The position numbers were made by a program, and so were the translations under genes. A stretch of DNA of 64,000 bases from contig NZ_VSFA01000002.1 of assembly GCF_008119785.1 (NCBI RefSeq), positions 1-64,000 on the forward strand. The letters are read 5' to 3'. This document shows positions 43,133-51,241 of the stretch, piece after piece (the first letter of the stretch is position 1; the number at the start of each line of letters is the position of its first letter). The notes beneath the pieces were generated by a model. That model searched no databases and was not told where the DNA came from. It was given only the letters and a program-made list of their open reading frames with translations. This DNA comes from Micromonospora sp. MP36 (GTDB lineage Bacteria; Actinomycetota; Actinomycetes; Mycobacteriales; Micromonosporaceae).

Positions 43133-43612
43133 TCAGGACCAGGCGCGTCGCAGCGCCACGCCCGCCTCCAGCTCCAGCAGGGTCACCTTGCGCGGCAGGC
43201 CGCCGCCGAAGCCGACCAACTTGCCGCCCGCGCCGACGATCCGGTGACAGGGCACGATCACCGGAACCGGGTTGCGGTTGCAGGCCACCCCGACCGCGCG
43301 GGCCCCGCCCGGGTCCCCGACCGCCTTCGCCACCTCGCCGTAGGTCCGCGTCTCCCCATACGGGATGAGGGTCATCTCCCGCCACACCGCGCGCTCGAAC
43401 TCCGACCCCCGGGGTGCCACCACCGGCACGGTGAACTCGATCAGCTCACCGGCGAAGTACGCGCGCAGCTCGGCCAGCGCCCGAGCGGCCAACTCGTCGC
43501 CGGGCCGGTCGGTCGCCGACTCCACCCGGCCGAAGTGCGCCCCGCGGACGGCCTCGCCGTCGGTGGCGACGGAGAACTCCCCGATCGGTGAGTCGAGCAC
43601 GGTCCAACGCAT
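43133..43612 (-). CDS. ogt: Methylated-DNA–protein-cysteine methyltransferase
   Basis: A 159-residue O6-alkylguanine-DNA alkyltransferase with the acceptor motif IVPCHRIVGAGG, and FERAVWREMTLIPYGETRTYGEVAKAVGDPG and ARAVGVACNRNP of the DNA-binding helix-turn-helix. It repairs O6-methylguanine by suicide transfer to the Cys. The ATG at 43612 begins MRWTVLDSPIGE; an ATG at 43621 would add three residues. It is divergent from the sigma-factor gene. Confidence 0.9.
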   Translation of the reverse strand: MRWTVLDSPIGEFSVATDGEAVRGAHFGRVESATDRPGDELAARALAELRAYFAGELIEFTVPVVAPRGSEFERAVWREMTLIPYGETRTYGEVAKAVGDPGGARAVGVACNRNPVPVIVPCHRIVGAGGKLVGFGGGLPRKVTLLELEAGVALRRAWS

Positions 43613-43682
43613 GCCCCCCATTCTGTCGCCCGGTCGGGCAAAGTTCTCCGCACCCCGTGCGTCTGAGGTACGGAGGTGGGCG

Positions 43683-44204
43683 GTGGCCGAGGTGACCGAC
43701 GGGGAGTTCACCGCGTTCGTCAACGAACGGGGGGCCGCCCTGCTGCGCGTCGCGTACGCGCTCGCCGGGAACCAGCACGCGGCGGAGGACCTGCTGCAGA
43801 ACGCGCTGGCCAAGGCGTACGCGCGCTGGCCGCGGATCCGGGGCGACGCCGAGCCGTACGTGAAAAGGATCCTCTACCACGACCAGGTCTCCGGCTGGCG
43901 GCGCCGCTCGCGGCGCTCCGAGGTCCCGGTCGCGGAGCTGCCGGAGCGGGCCGCGGTGGGCGACAGCGGCGACGACACCGACCTGCGGCTGCTGCTGCGG
44001 GACGCGCTGCGGGCGCTGCCACCCCGGCAGCGGGCCGTGCTGACCCTGCGCTACCTGGAAGACCTCAGCGTCGAGCAGACCGCGGCGCTCCTCGGCTGCC
44101 GGGCCGGCACGGTGGCCAGCCAGTCCGCCAAGGCGCTGGCCCGGCTGCGCCAACTGGTGCCGGGGCTGGACGAGCTACCGAGCCGTACGGAGGTGACGCG
44201 ATGA
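43683..44204 (+). CDS. SigE-family ECF RNA polymerase sigma factor
   Basis: A 173-residue ECF sigma factor of the actinobacterial SigE family. Region 2 is FTAFVNERGAALLRVAYALAG and AAEDLLQNALAKAYARWPRI; region 4 is RALPPRQRAVLTLRYLEDLS followed by the helix-turn-helix VEQTAALLGCRAGTVASQSAKAL. The GTG at 43683 is set by GGAGG six nt upstream. Its stop overlaps the next start (ATGA), so the downstream membrane protein is probably its regulator or co-acting partner. Confidence 0.87.
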   Translation: MAEVTDGEFTAFVNERGAALLRVAYALAGNQHAAEDLLQNALAKAYARWPRIRGDAEPYVKRILYHDQVSGWRRRSRRSEVPVAELPERAAVGDSGDDTDLRLLLRDALRALPPRQRAVLTLRYLEDLSVEQTAALLGCRAGTVASQSAKALARLRQLVPGLDELPSRTEVTR

Positions 44205-45301
44205 GCCGGGCCCTGGACGCGACGCTGCGGGCGGTCGTGCACGACCTCGCCGACGGGGTACGGCCGTCGCCCGACCTGGCCGCCGCGGCGCTGCGCCGGG
44301 GTCGCCGGCTGCGTCGCCGGGGGCGGGCCACCGCGGCCGGGGCGGCCCTGCTGGCGGTCGTCGCCGTGACGCTGCCGTTCGTGCTGCTCCGGCCGGAACC
44401 GGCCGCGCGACCCGCGGGGCCACCCGCCACGCCGCCCGTGACGGCCACCCCGTCACCACCGATCCGACCCACCCCCGGCCCGGACTGGGTGACGAAGCCG
44501 CTGGTGCTGCCCGGCGACTGGGTGGTCACCCGGGCGGGCACCCGAGCTGGTTCGGGCAAGGGATTTCTCCTCGACCGGGGCCGCGGGCGGTACCTCCAGA
44601 CCGACCGCTACGACGGGATCTTCCCCGCGCCGACCGGTTCCCTGGTCGCCGTCACCGAGAAGGACCGGCCCCGCGACGTGGGCCTGGTCGACCTGGTGAG
44701 CGGCAAGACCCGGTGGTACGAGGTGGGCCGGGCGCTGGCCGGCCTGCAGTGGTCGCCGGACGGCCGGCGACTGCTGTTCACCACCAGGCAGGTCGACCAC
44801 TTCGGTTTCATCGTGCTGGAGACGGACGGCACCAAACAGGCCCACGTGACTGGCTGGCTGGGCTGTACCAACTTCTGCGAATTCACCTGGTTGCGGAACG
44901 GCCGGGAGGTGGGGCTGACCCTGACCGCCCGCCGGGCGCCGGAGAGCGCGCCGCGGGATCTCGCGAAGGGCGTACAGGTCTTCTCGGCCGACGACGGCCG
45001 CCCCACCCGCTTCGTCACCATGCCGGGCGCGCCGGTCGGCCCGGATGCCTGGTCACCGGACGGGAAGCTCGTGGTCGTCCAAGGGCAGGACGCACCGCTG
45101 CTGGTCGAAACCGCGACCGGCCGGGTGGTGAATCCGCTGCCGTCCGCCGACGTGGCCTGGGTCTCCGCCGACCGGCTGCTCTACCGGCGGCCGAACGGAT
45201 CGCGGGACTTCGTGCTCGCCGACCCCACCGGCCGGGAGCTGGTCCGTCAACCACTGCCGAAACAGCTGGTCGATCTTGAGCTGACCGTTGCGCCGAGCTG
45301 A
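44201..45301 (+). CDS. Single-pass membrane protein with β-propeller-like outer domain
   Basis: A 366-residue protein. The N-terminal 40 residues are Arg-rich, then one membrane segment (ATAAGAALLAVVAVTLPFVLL) and a Pro/Thr linker. The C-terminal 260 residues contain repeated blades with the TolB/WD40-like pattern (LAGLQWSPDGRRLLFTT, GPDAWSPDGKLVVVQGQ). Its start overlaps the sigma-factor stop. This architecture is common next to SigE-family sigma factors and may sense envelope signals. No zinc anti-sigma motif is visible, so anti-sigma activity is inferred only from context. Confidence 0.72.
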   Translation: MSRALDATLRAVVHDLADGVRPSPDLAAAALRRGRRLRRRGRATAAGAALLAVVAVTLPFVLLRPEPAARPAGPPATPPVTATPSPPIRPTPGPDWVTKPLVLPGDWVVTRAGTRAGSGKGFLLDRGRGRYLQTDRYDGIFPAPTGSLVAVTEKDRPRDVGLVDLVSGKTRWYEVGRALAGLQWSPDGRRLLFTTRQVDHFGFIVLETDGTKQAHVTGWLGCTNFCEFTWLRNGREVGLTLTARRAPESAPRDLAKGVQVFSADDGRPTRFVTMPGAPVGPDAWSPDGKLVVVQGQDAPLLVETATGRVVNPLPSADVAWVSADRLLYRRPNGSRDFVLADPTGRELVRQPLPKQLVDLELTVAPS

Positions 45302-45340
45302 GCGTTCGGACAGCCGACGACCTTGCGCGGCATCGATACC

Positions 45341-45862
45341 GTGCAGGTCGTGGCCACGGGGACGCTCATCTTCCTGATCATCGGTGGAGTCGGGGTCGGC
45401 GTGCTGGCGCTCGCCCTGCTCGGCACCGAGCTGTTCACCTTCGGCCATCCGGACGTCGACGGTCCGGTGTCGCTGGAGGCGGTCGCCGGGTTCATCGGCG
45501 CGTTCGGCTTCGGCGCCGCCATCGTCAACGAGTTGCTCGGCGGGCGTACCCCCGGGATGATCGCGGCGGCGGTGGGCGGCGGCGTGTTCGCCGCCGTGCC
45601 CACCGGGTGGCTGGCGGCCCGGCTCAGCCGCGCGGCCCGGAACATGCGCACGGACCCCACGCCGACCCGGGACCACCTGGTCGGCGCGATCGGCCTGGTG
45701 GTGACCCCGGTCCCCGCCGGCGGCTACGGCGAGGTCCGGGTACGCCTCGCCGGCCAACCGGTCAAGCTCAACGCCCGCGCCGACCAGCCACTCCCGGTCG
45801 GCGCCCGGATCTTCGTGGTCGAGGCGCTGAGCGAGACCAGCGTGCACGTCGAGACCTACTAA
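45341..45862 (+). CDS. NfeD-like membrane protein
   Basis: About 173 residues. Two to three hydrophobic segments (GTLIFLIIGGVGVGVLALALLG, AVAGFIGAFGFGAAIVNELL, GMIAAAVGGGVFAAVPTGWLA) lead to an OB-fold-like C-terminal domain with GAIGLVVTPVPAGGYGEVRVRLAG and PVGARIFVVEAL. This is the NfeD arrangement, and NfeD genes pair with flotillin genes as here. It probably organises membrane microdomains with the flotillin. The start is uncertain: TTG 45323 and GTG 45341 are both possible, and neither has a clear Shine–Dalgarno site. Confidence 0.72.
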   Translation: MQVVATGTLIFLIIGGVGVGVLALALLGTELFTFGHPDVDGPVSLEAVAGFIGAFGFGAAIVNELLGGRTPGMIAAAVGGGVFAAVPTGWLAARLSRAARNMRTDPTPTRDHLVGAIGLVVTPVPAGGYGEVRVRLAGQPVKLNARADQPLPVGARIFVVEALSETSVHVETY

Positions 45863-45889
45863 ACCCCCATCGCAGAGACGGGAAGTCCC

Positions 45890-47398
45890 ATGCTCCTGCT
45901 CGTCGCCATCGGCGGCGCGGTTCTCCTCGCCGTCCTCCTCATCCTCTTCGTGCTCTCCCGGATCAAGGTGGCCGGCCCGAACGAGGCGTTCATCGTCACC
46001 GGCCGCAAGGGTCGGACCACCCAGACCGCCGACGGCGGACGCTCCACCGACATGTCCGGGCAGAAGGTCGTGCTCGGCGCCTCGGTCTTCGTCCTGCCGG
46101 TGGTGCAGAAGCTCCAGTCCCTCGACCTGTCCAGCCGCCGGATCGACGTCGGCATCAAGGGCGCGGTGAGCAAGCAGGGCATCCGGACCGACCTGCACGG
46201 CGTCGCCATCGTCAAGGTCGGCGGCACCGAGGACGCGATCCGCGCCGCCGCCCAGCGCTTCCTGCACCAGCAGGACGAGATCGACAACTTCACCCGGGAG
46301 GTGCTGGCCGGTGCCCTCCGCTCGATCGTCGGGCGGCTCACCGTCGAGGAGATCATCCGGGACCGGGCGGCGTTCGCCAGCGCCGTGGCCGAGGAGGCCG
46401 AGCACTCGATGACCAACCAGGGCCTGGTGCTGGACACCTTCCAGCTCCAGGACATCCTGGCCGAAGGGTCGTACCTGCAGGACCTGGGTCGGCCGGAGGC
46501 GGCCCGGGTGCTCAAGGACGCCGCCATCGCCGAGGCCCGGGCCCGGCAGCAGGCCGAGCAGGAGCGGCTGCTCGCCGAGGAGGCGATCGCCGAGGCGAAC
46601 CGGAACCTCGCGCTCAAGCAGGCCGGCATCCAGGCCGAGATCGACGCCGCCAAGGCGAAGTCGGCGGCGGCCGGCCCGCTCGCCCAGGCCGAGCGGGACC
46701 AGGCGATCCTCTCCGAGCAGCAGAAGGTCGCCGAGCGGAACGCGGAGCTGAAGCAGCGCCAGCTCGACACCGAGGTGCGCAAGCCGGCCGACGCGGCCCG
46801 CTACAAGGTCGAGCAGGAGGCCGAGGCGGCCCGCAACGCGGCGGTGCTGCACGCGGACGCGCAGCGGCAGGCCACCATCGCCGCCGCGCAGGCCGCCGCC
46901 GAGCAGGCCCGGCTCACCGGTGAGGGCGAGCGGGCCCGCCGGGCCGCGCTGGCCGAGGCGAACGCGATCGAGGGCGCCAAGGAAGGTGAGGCGGAGCAGC
47001 GGCGGCGTTCCGCGATCGCCGAGGCGATCGAGCGGGAGGGCCAGGCGGAGGCCGCGGCCATCCTGGCCAAGGGGCAGGCGGAGGCGGAGGCGATGGGCCG
47101 CAAGGCCGAGGCGTTCGCCGCGTACGGCGAGGCCGCCGTGCTCGACCTGCTGGTCAAGGTGCTGCCGCAGGTGGTCGAGGCGGCCAGCGCGCCGATCGGC
47201 GCGATCGACAAGATGACGGTGATCTCCACCGACGGCGCGTCCTCGCTGACCAAGTCGGTGGCCGGCAACGTGGCCCAGGGCCTCCAGCTCGGCAGCGACC
47301 TCACCGGCATCGACCTGGCCGGGCTGCTCGCCCGGCTCGGCGGCGGTACGCAGGCCAACGGCCGGACTGCGGTGGACAGCAGCGCGGTGGAGCACTGA
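45890..47398 (+). CDS. Flotillin family (SPFH) protein
   Basis: A 502-residue protein. It has an N-terminal membrane anchor (LLLVAIGGAVLLAVLLILFVL) and an SPFH domain (AGPNEAFIVTGRKG, QSLDLSSRRIDVGIKGAVSK, VLDTFQLQDILAE). A long Ala/Glu/Arg coiled coil (about 205–415, EARARQQAEQERLLAEEAIAE) follows, with a C-terminal region ending in a Gly/Ala stretch. Flotillins scaffold lipid microdomains and influence envelope protein assembly. The ATG at 45890 follows GGGAAG and lies 27 nt after the NfeD-like gene. It converges on pcnA over strong hairpins. Confidence 0.9.
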   Translation: MLLLVAIGGAVLLAVLLILFVLSRIKVAGPNEAFIVTGRKGRTTQTADGGRSTDMSGQKVVLGASVFVLPVVQKLQSLDLSSRRIDVGIKGAVSKQGIRTDLHGVAIVKVGGTEDAIRAAAQRFLHQQDEIDNFTREVLAGALRSIVGRLTVEEIIRDRAAFASAVAEEAEHSMTNQGLVLDTFQLQDILAEGSYLQDLGRPEAARVLKDAAIAEARARQQAEQERLLAEEAIAEANRNLALKQAGIQAEIDAAKAKSAAAGPLAQAERDQAILSEQQKVAERNAELKQRQLDTEVRKPADAARYKVEQEAEAARNAAVLHADAQRQATIAAAQAAAEQARLTGEGERARRAALAEANAIEGAKEGEAEQRRRSAIAEAIEREGQAEAAAILAKGQAEAEAMGRKAEAFAAYGEAAVLDLLVKVLPQVVEAASAPIGAIDKMTVISTDGASSLTKSVAGNVAQGLQLGSDLTGIDLAGLLARLGGGTQANGRTAVDSSAVEH

Positions 47399-47402
47399 CC
47401 GG

Positions 47403-47481
47403 TGGCGGCCGGGCCCTCGGCGGGCCCGGTCGCCACACCGCGGCAACGACGGCGCCCACCGGACCCGGTGGGCGCCGTCGT
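47403..47481. terminator. Double hairpin, bidirectional terminator between flotillin and pcnA
   Basis: One hairpin has arms 47403–47416 and 47422–47435 (14 bp, one G·T) and a second, stronger one has arms 47446–47461 and 47466–47481 (16 perfect bp, 4-nt loop). The two genes converge here. The second ends only 5 nt from the pcnA stop. Confidence 0.8.
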
Positions 47482-47486
47482 CATTG

Positions 47487-48947
47487 TCAGTCGAGGACGC
47501 CCTGCTCCCGGGCCCACCGCAGCAGCTCCGCCTCGGCCTCCTCGCGGTCCAGCGGGCCGCGCTCCAGGCGCAGCTCCTTGAGGTGCTGCCACGCCTTTCC
47601 GACCAGCGGACCCGGCGGTACGCCGAGCAGCTCCATGATCGCGTTGCCGTCCAGGTCGGGGCGGACCCGGGCCAGATCCTCCTCGGCGGCGATCCGGGCG
47701 ATCCGCTCCTCCAGCGCGTCGTAGTCGGCCGCGAGCTGGGCCGCCTTGCGCCGGTTGCGGGTGGTGACGTCCGACCGGGTCAGCTTGTGCAGGCGGGGCA
47801 GCAGGTCGCCGGCGTCGGTGACGTACCGGCGCACCGCCGAGTCGGTCCACTCGCCCCGGCCGTACCCGTAGAACCGCAGGTGCAGCGCGACCAGCTTGAC
47901 CACCTGCGCGGTGACGTCCTTGGGGTAGCGCAGGGCCTTCATCCGGGCCTTGGTCAGCCGGGCACCGACCACCTCGTGGTGGTGGAAGCTGACCCGGCCA
48001 TCCGGGCCGACCGCCTTGGTGGCCGGCTTGCCGACGTCGTGCATCAGCGCGGCCATCCGGAGTACGAAGTCGCAGCCGCCCTCTTCCAGCGCCATCGCGT
48101 TGCTGACCACGGTCAGGGTGTGCTCGTAGACGTCCTTGTGCTGGGCGTGCTCGTCGATCTCCAGCTTCAGGCTGGAGAGCTCGGGAATGAACCGGTCGGC
48201 CAGCCCGGTGTCGACCAGCAGCCGCAGCCCGGTGATCGGGTCCGCGCCGCAGAGCAGCTTGCTGAACTCGTCGCGGATCCGCTCGGCGGTGATCCGGTCC
48301 AGGTCGGCGGCCATCCGGGTCATCGCCTCGCGGACGTCCGGGTGGACGGCGAAGCGGAGCTGGGCGGCGAACCGGGCCGCGCGCAGCATCCGCAGCGGGT
48401 CGTCGCCGAACGACTCCCGGGGCGTGCCGGGAGTACGGATGATCTTCGCGGCCAGGTCGGCCAACCCGCCGTACGGGTCGGTGAACCGGTGGTCGGGGAC
48501 GCTGACCGCCATCGCGTTGATCGTGAAGTCCCGGCGCTTGAGGTCGTCGACCAGATTGGTGCCGTACTCGACGATCGGGTTCCGGCTGACCTGGTCGTAC
48601 GCCTCCGCACGGAAGGTGGTGATCTCCAGGCGGAGCCCGGCGCGCTGGCAGCCGATGGTGCCGAACTCCCGCCCGGTCTCCCAGATCGACTCGGCCCAGC
48701 CGCGGACGATGGCGAGCGTCTGGTCCGGGAGGGCGTCGGTGCAGAAGTCGAGATCCTCGCCGAGGCGGCCGAGCAGCGCGTCCCGGACCGAGCCGCCCAC
48801 CAGGTGCAGTTCGTGACCGGCCCTGGCGAACCGTCGGCCGAGCTCGTCGGCGACCGGTGAGACGCGGAGCAGTTCGGCGACGGCGTTACGCTGCGCGGCG
48901 GTCAGCTCGCGACGGTCAGCGGCGTGGGAGGCGGAGGCTTCGGACAT
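47487..48947 (-). CDS. pcnA: CCA tRNA nucleotidyltransferase
   Basis: A 486-residue class II nucleotidyltransferase that adds or repairs the CCA end of tRNAs. The active-site loop HLVGGSVRDALLG and the catalytic acidic pair DLDFCT are present, followed by RDFTINAMAVSV, DPLRMLRAARFAAQLRFAV and an HD domain with LMHDVGKPATK. The first 30 residues are Ala/Ser-rich. The actinobacterial HD-fused type is usual in this place, divergent from murJ. The ATG at 48947 is the only good start. Confidence 0.92.
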   Translation of the reverse strand: MSEASASHAADRRELTAAQRNAVAELLRVSPVADELGRRFARAGHELHLVGGSVRDALLGRLGEDLDFCTDALPDQTLAIVRGWAESIWETGREFGTIGCQRAGLRLEITTFRAEAYDQVSRNPIVEYGTNLVDDLKRRDFTINAMAVSVPDHRFTDPYGGLADLAAKIIRTPGTPRESFGDDPLRMLRAARFAAQLRFAVHPDVREAMTRMAADLDRITAERIRDEFSKLLCGADPITGLRLLVDTGLADRFIPELSSLKLEIDEHAQHKDVYEHTLTVVSNAMALEEGGCDFVLRMAALMHDVGKPATKAVGPDGRVSFHHHEVVGARLTKARMKALRYPKDVTAQVVKLVALHLRFYGYGRGEWTDSAVRRYVTDAGDLLPRLHKLTRSDVTTRNRRKAAQLAADYDALEERIARIAAEEDLARVRPDLDGNAIMELLGVPPGPLVGKAWQHLKELRLERGPLDREEAEAELLRWAREQGVLD

Positions 48948-49076
48948 GGGATCGCCAGCCTATCGGGCGGGGACGGCACCTAATGCGCCGGGCGTGGGTA
49001 AGCGGTCGAGGTTGACTAAGGTCATGGGCGTGCGGGCCCGGTGGTCCGGCTCCGACGTACCCCTTGGAGGCTGGAG

Positions 49077-50828
49077 ATGAGCGGCGGGCTGTACCGCAGC
49101 GCGAACGCGCACGGCGGCGGCCAGCCGCCGGACGACGGTGCCACCTTCATCTCCGCCGAGCCGCTGAACCAGCCGGGCGTGGAGGCCACCGCGCCACCGC
49201 AGGAGGTGGTCGCCGAGACCAGCGCCGCGGCCAACAGCGCGGTGATGGCGATCGGCAGCCTGGTCAGCCGGGGTACGGGCTTCGTCCGCAACCTGATGAT
49301 CGGTGCCGCCCTCGGCAACGCGGTCGGCGACGTCTACACCACCGCCCAGTTCCTGCCGAACCAGGTGTACGAGTTCCTGCTCGGCGGCGTGCTCACCAGC
49401 GTGCTGATCCCGGTGCTGGTCCGGCGCCGCAAGATCGACCCCGACCGGGGCGAGGCGTACGCGCAGCGGCTGCTCACCCTCGCGGTGCTCACGTTGGCCG
49501 CCGCGGCGCTGCTGGCGGTGGTCTCGGCGCCGGTGCTCACCGCGATCTACGCCGCCGGCAAGGACGCCGCATACAAGGGGCTGGTCAACGACCTGTCCTA
49601 CCTGATGCTGCCGATGCTCTTCTTCACGGGGGTCAGCGCGCTGATCGCCGCCGTGTTGAACACCCGGGGGCACTTCGCCGCACCCATGTGGGCGCCGATC
49701 CTGAACAACCTGGTGGTGATCGGCGTCCTCGGCCTGTACATCGGCGTGTACGGCGCCAAGGCGCTGCAGCCGGCGCAGATGACCCCTGGTCGGATCCTGC
49801 TGGTCGGCGGCGGCACCCTGCTCGGCGTGGCGGTCCAATCAGCCGGCCTCCTGCCGGCGCTGCGCAAGGTCGGCTTCCGGTGGAAGTGGCGGTTCGACTT
49901 CCGCGAACTGGGCCTGCGCGAGCTGGCCCGGCTCGGTGCCTGGATGTTCTGCTACGTCGGGGTCAACCAGCTCGGCCTCTTCGTGGTGGTCAACCTGCTC
50001 ACCCGGGCCGCCGGTGAAGACAGCCAGAAGACCCAGGCCGGCCTGTTCATCTACAACGGCGTCTTCCTGCTGCTGATGATGGCGCACGGCATCATCGCCG
50101 TCTCGATCATCACCGCGCTGATGCCGCGGATGAGCGCCGCCGCCGGTGAAGGCCGGTTCCGCGACGTCACCGCCGATCTGTCCCGGGGCACCCGGATGGT
50201 CACCGCCGTCCTCGCCCCGGTCGCGGTCTGCTACGCGGTGCTGGCCGGCCCGCTCTCGGTCGTGATCTTCCGGTACGGCGCGTTCACCGGCAAGGACGCG
50301 GTGGCCCTCTCGACCGTGCTGCTGGTGGCGGCGGCCGGCCTGGTGCCCTTCTCGATCAGCCAGCTCTTCACCTTCGCCTTCTACGCGCTGCCGGACACCA
50401 AGACGCCGGCCCTGGTCAACATCCCGGTGGTGGCGCTGCGGGTGCTCCTCCAGATCGGCCTCTTCCTCGCCTTCTCGACCACCTTCGCGGCGGCCGGCAT
50501 GATGCTCGGCAACGCGATCTCGTACGTGGCGGCGGCAGTGATCTCGGCTTTGCTGCTGCGGCCCCGGGTGGGCCGGATCGGGCTGGGCGAGATCATGCGG
50601 ACCATGGGCCGGGTGCTCGTCGCCGCGCTGGGCGCGGCCCTGGTCGGCCTGCTGGTGGTCAGGCTGCTCCCCGGCGACCCGGGGCACCTGAGCTGGCTGG
50701 CCGCCGCGGTCCGGCTGGTGATCGGCGGCGCCGTGATCGGCGCAACGTACCTCGGGCTGGCCATGGCCCTGCGGATCGGCGAGATCACCGAGGTGGTCGG
50801 GATGGTCCGCCGCCGCCTCGGCCGCTGA
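49077..50828 (+). CDS. murJ: Lipid II flippase MurJ
   Basis: A 583-residue MurJ/MviN with about 14 membrane segments that flips lipid II across the membrane. The N terminus after a 50-residue polar tail has SAVMAIGSLVSRGTGFVRNLMIGAALG. Conserved VYTTAQFLPNQVYEFLLGGVLTSVLIP, LPMLFFTGVSALIAAVLNTR and AFYALPDTKTPALVNI are also present. The ATG at 49077 is set by GGAGG six nt upstream; an earlier in-frame ATG at 49041 lacks this. The kinase-like domain fused to MurJ in Mycobacterium is a separate gene here, at 51242. Confidence 0.94.
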   Translation: MSGGLYRSANAHGGGQPPDDGATFISAEPLNQPGVEATAPPQEVVAETSAAANSAVMAIGSLVSRGTGFVRNLMIGAALGNAVGDVYTTAQFLPNQVYEFLLGGVLTSVLIPVLVRRRKIDPDRGEAYAQRLLTLAVLTLAAAALLAVVSAPVLTAIYAAGKDAAYKGLVNDLSYLMLPMLFFTGVSALIAAVLNTRGHFAAPMWAPILNNLVVIGVLGLYIGVYGAKALQPAQMTPGRILLVGGGTLLGVAVQSAGLLPALRKVGFRWKWRFDFRELGLRELARLGAWMFCYVGVNQLGLFVVVNLLTRAAGEDSQKTQAGLFIYNGVFLLLMMAHGIIAVSIITALMPRMSAAAGEGRFRDVTADLSRGTRMVTAVLAPVAVCYAVLAGPLSVVIFRYGAFTGKDAVALSTVLLVAAAGLVPFSISQLFTFAFYALPDTKTPALVNIPVVALRVLLQIGLFLAFSTTFAAAGMMLGNAISYVAAAVISALLLRPRVGRIGLGEIMRTMGRVLVAALGAALVGLLVVRLLPGDPGHLSWLAAAVRLVIGGAVIGATYLGLAMALRIGEITEVVGMVRRRLGR

Positions 50829-51241
50829 CCCGGCCCCCTCGACGACGGACGGTGAACGAGGATCACCAGCCTGGGGATACGGCTGTGGATAACTCGGGAT
50901 TTCGCGGCCCAGTAGGCCGGTCAGCCTGTGGACAACCAACCGTAAGGATGAGGGTGACCCTCCCGACCAGGGGAATCCGCCGAGGCGTCGCGGGGCCGGC
51001 CACCGCGCGCCCCTGCGCCGACGAGTTGTTGCCAACCTCTAGATTGGCTGGTGGGTGTGCCAACGCCGGAAATGACCCGGCCGGATCGCTCCGGTCTGGC
51101 GTCCCACCGGCTACGGCGGGAAGATGACATGTCGAGGAACCGGGCATCCCGGGTAAGGTCGGTCTCGACGGGTACGGCAGGTGCCGACGCGGACGTCGAC
51201 GCCGGTCTGCCGGTTCCTTCGAAGGCAGAGCAGGAAGCCAC
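50829..51241. promoter_or_regulatory. murJ–pseudokinase spacer with two DnaA-box-like 9-mers
   Basis: A 413-nt gap without a convincing gene. Two perfect reverse boxes, TGTGGATAA (50884–50892) and TGTGGACAA (50927–50935), lie 43 nt apart. A promoter for the pseudokinase gene is expected, but none could be placed. Short frames, including one from 51051, look like chance. Confidence 0.45.
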
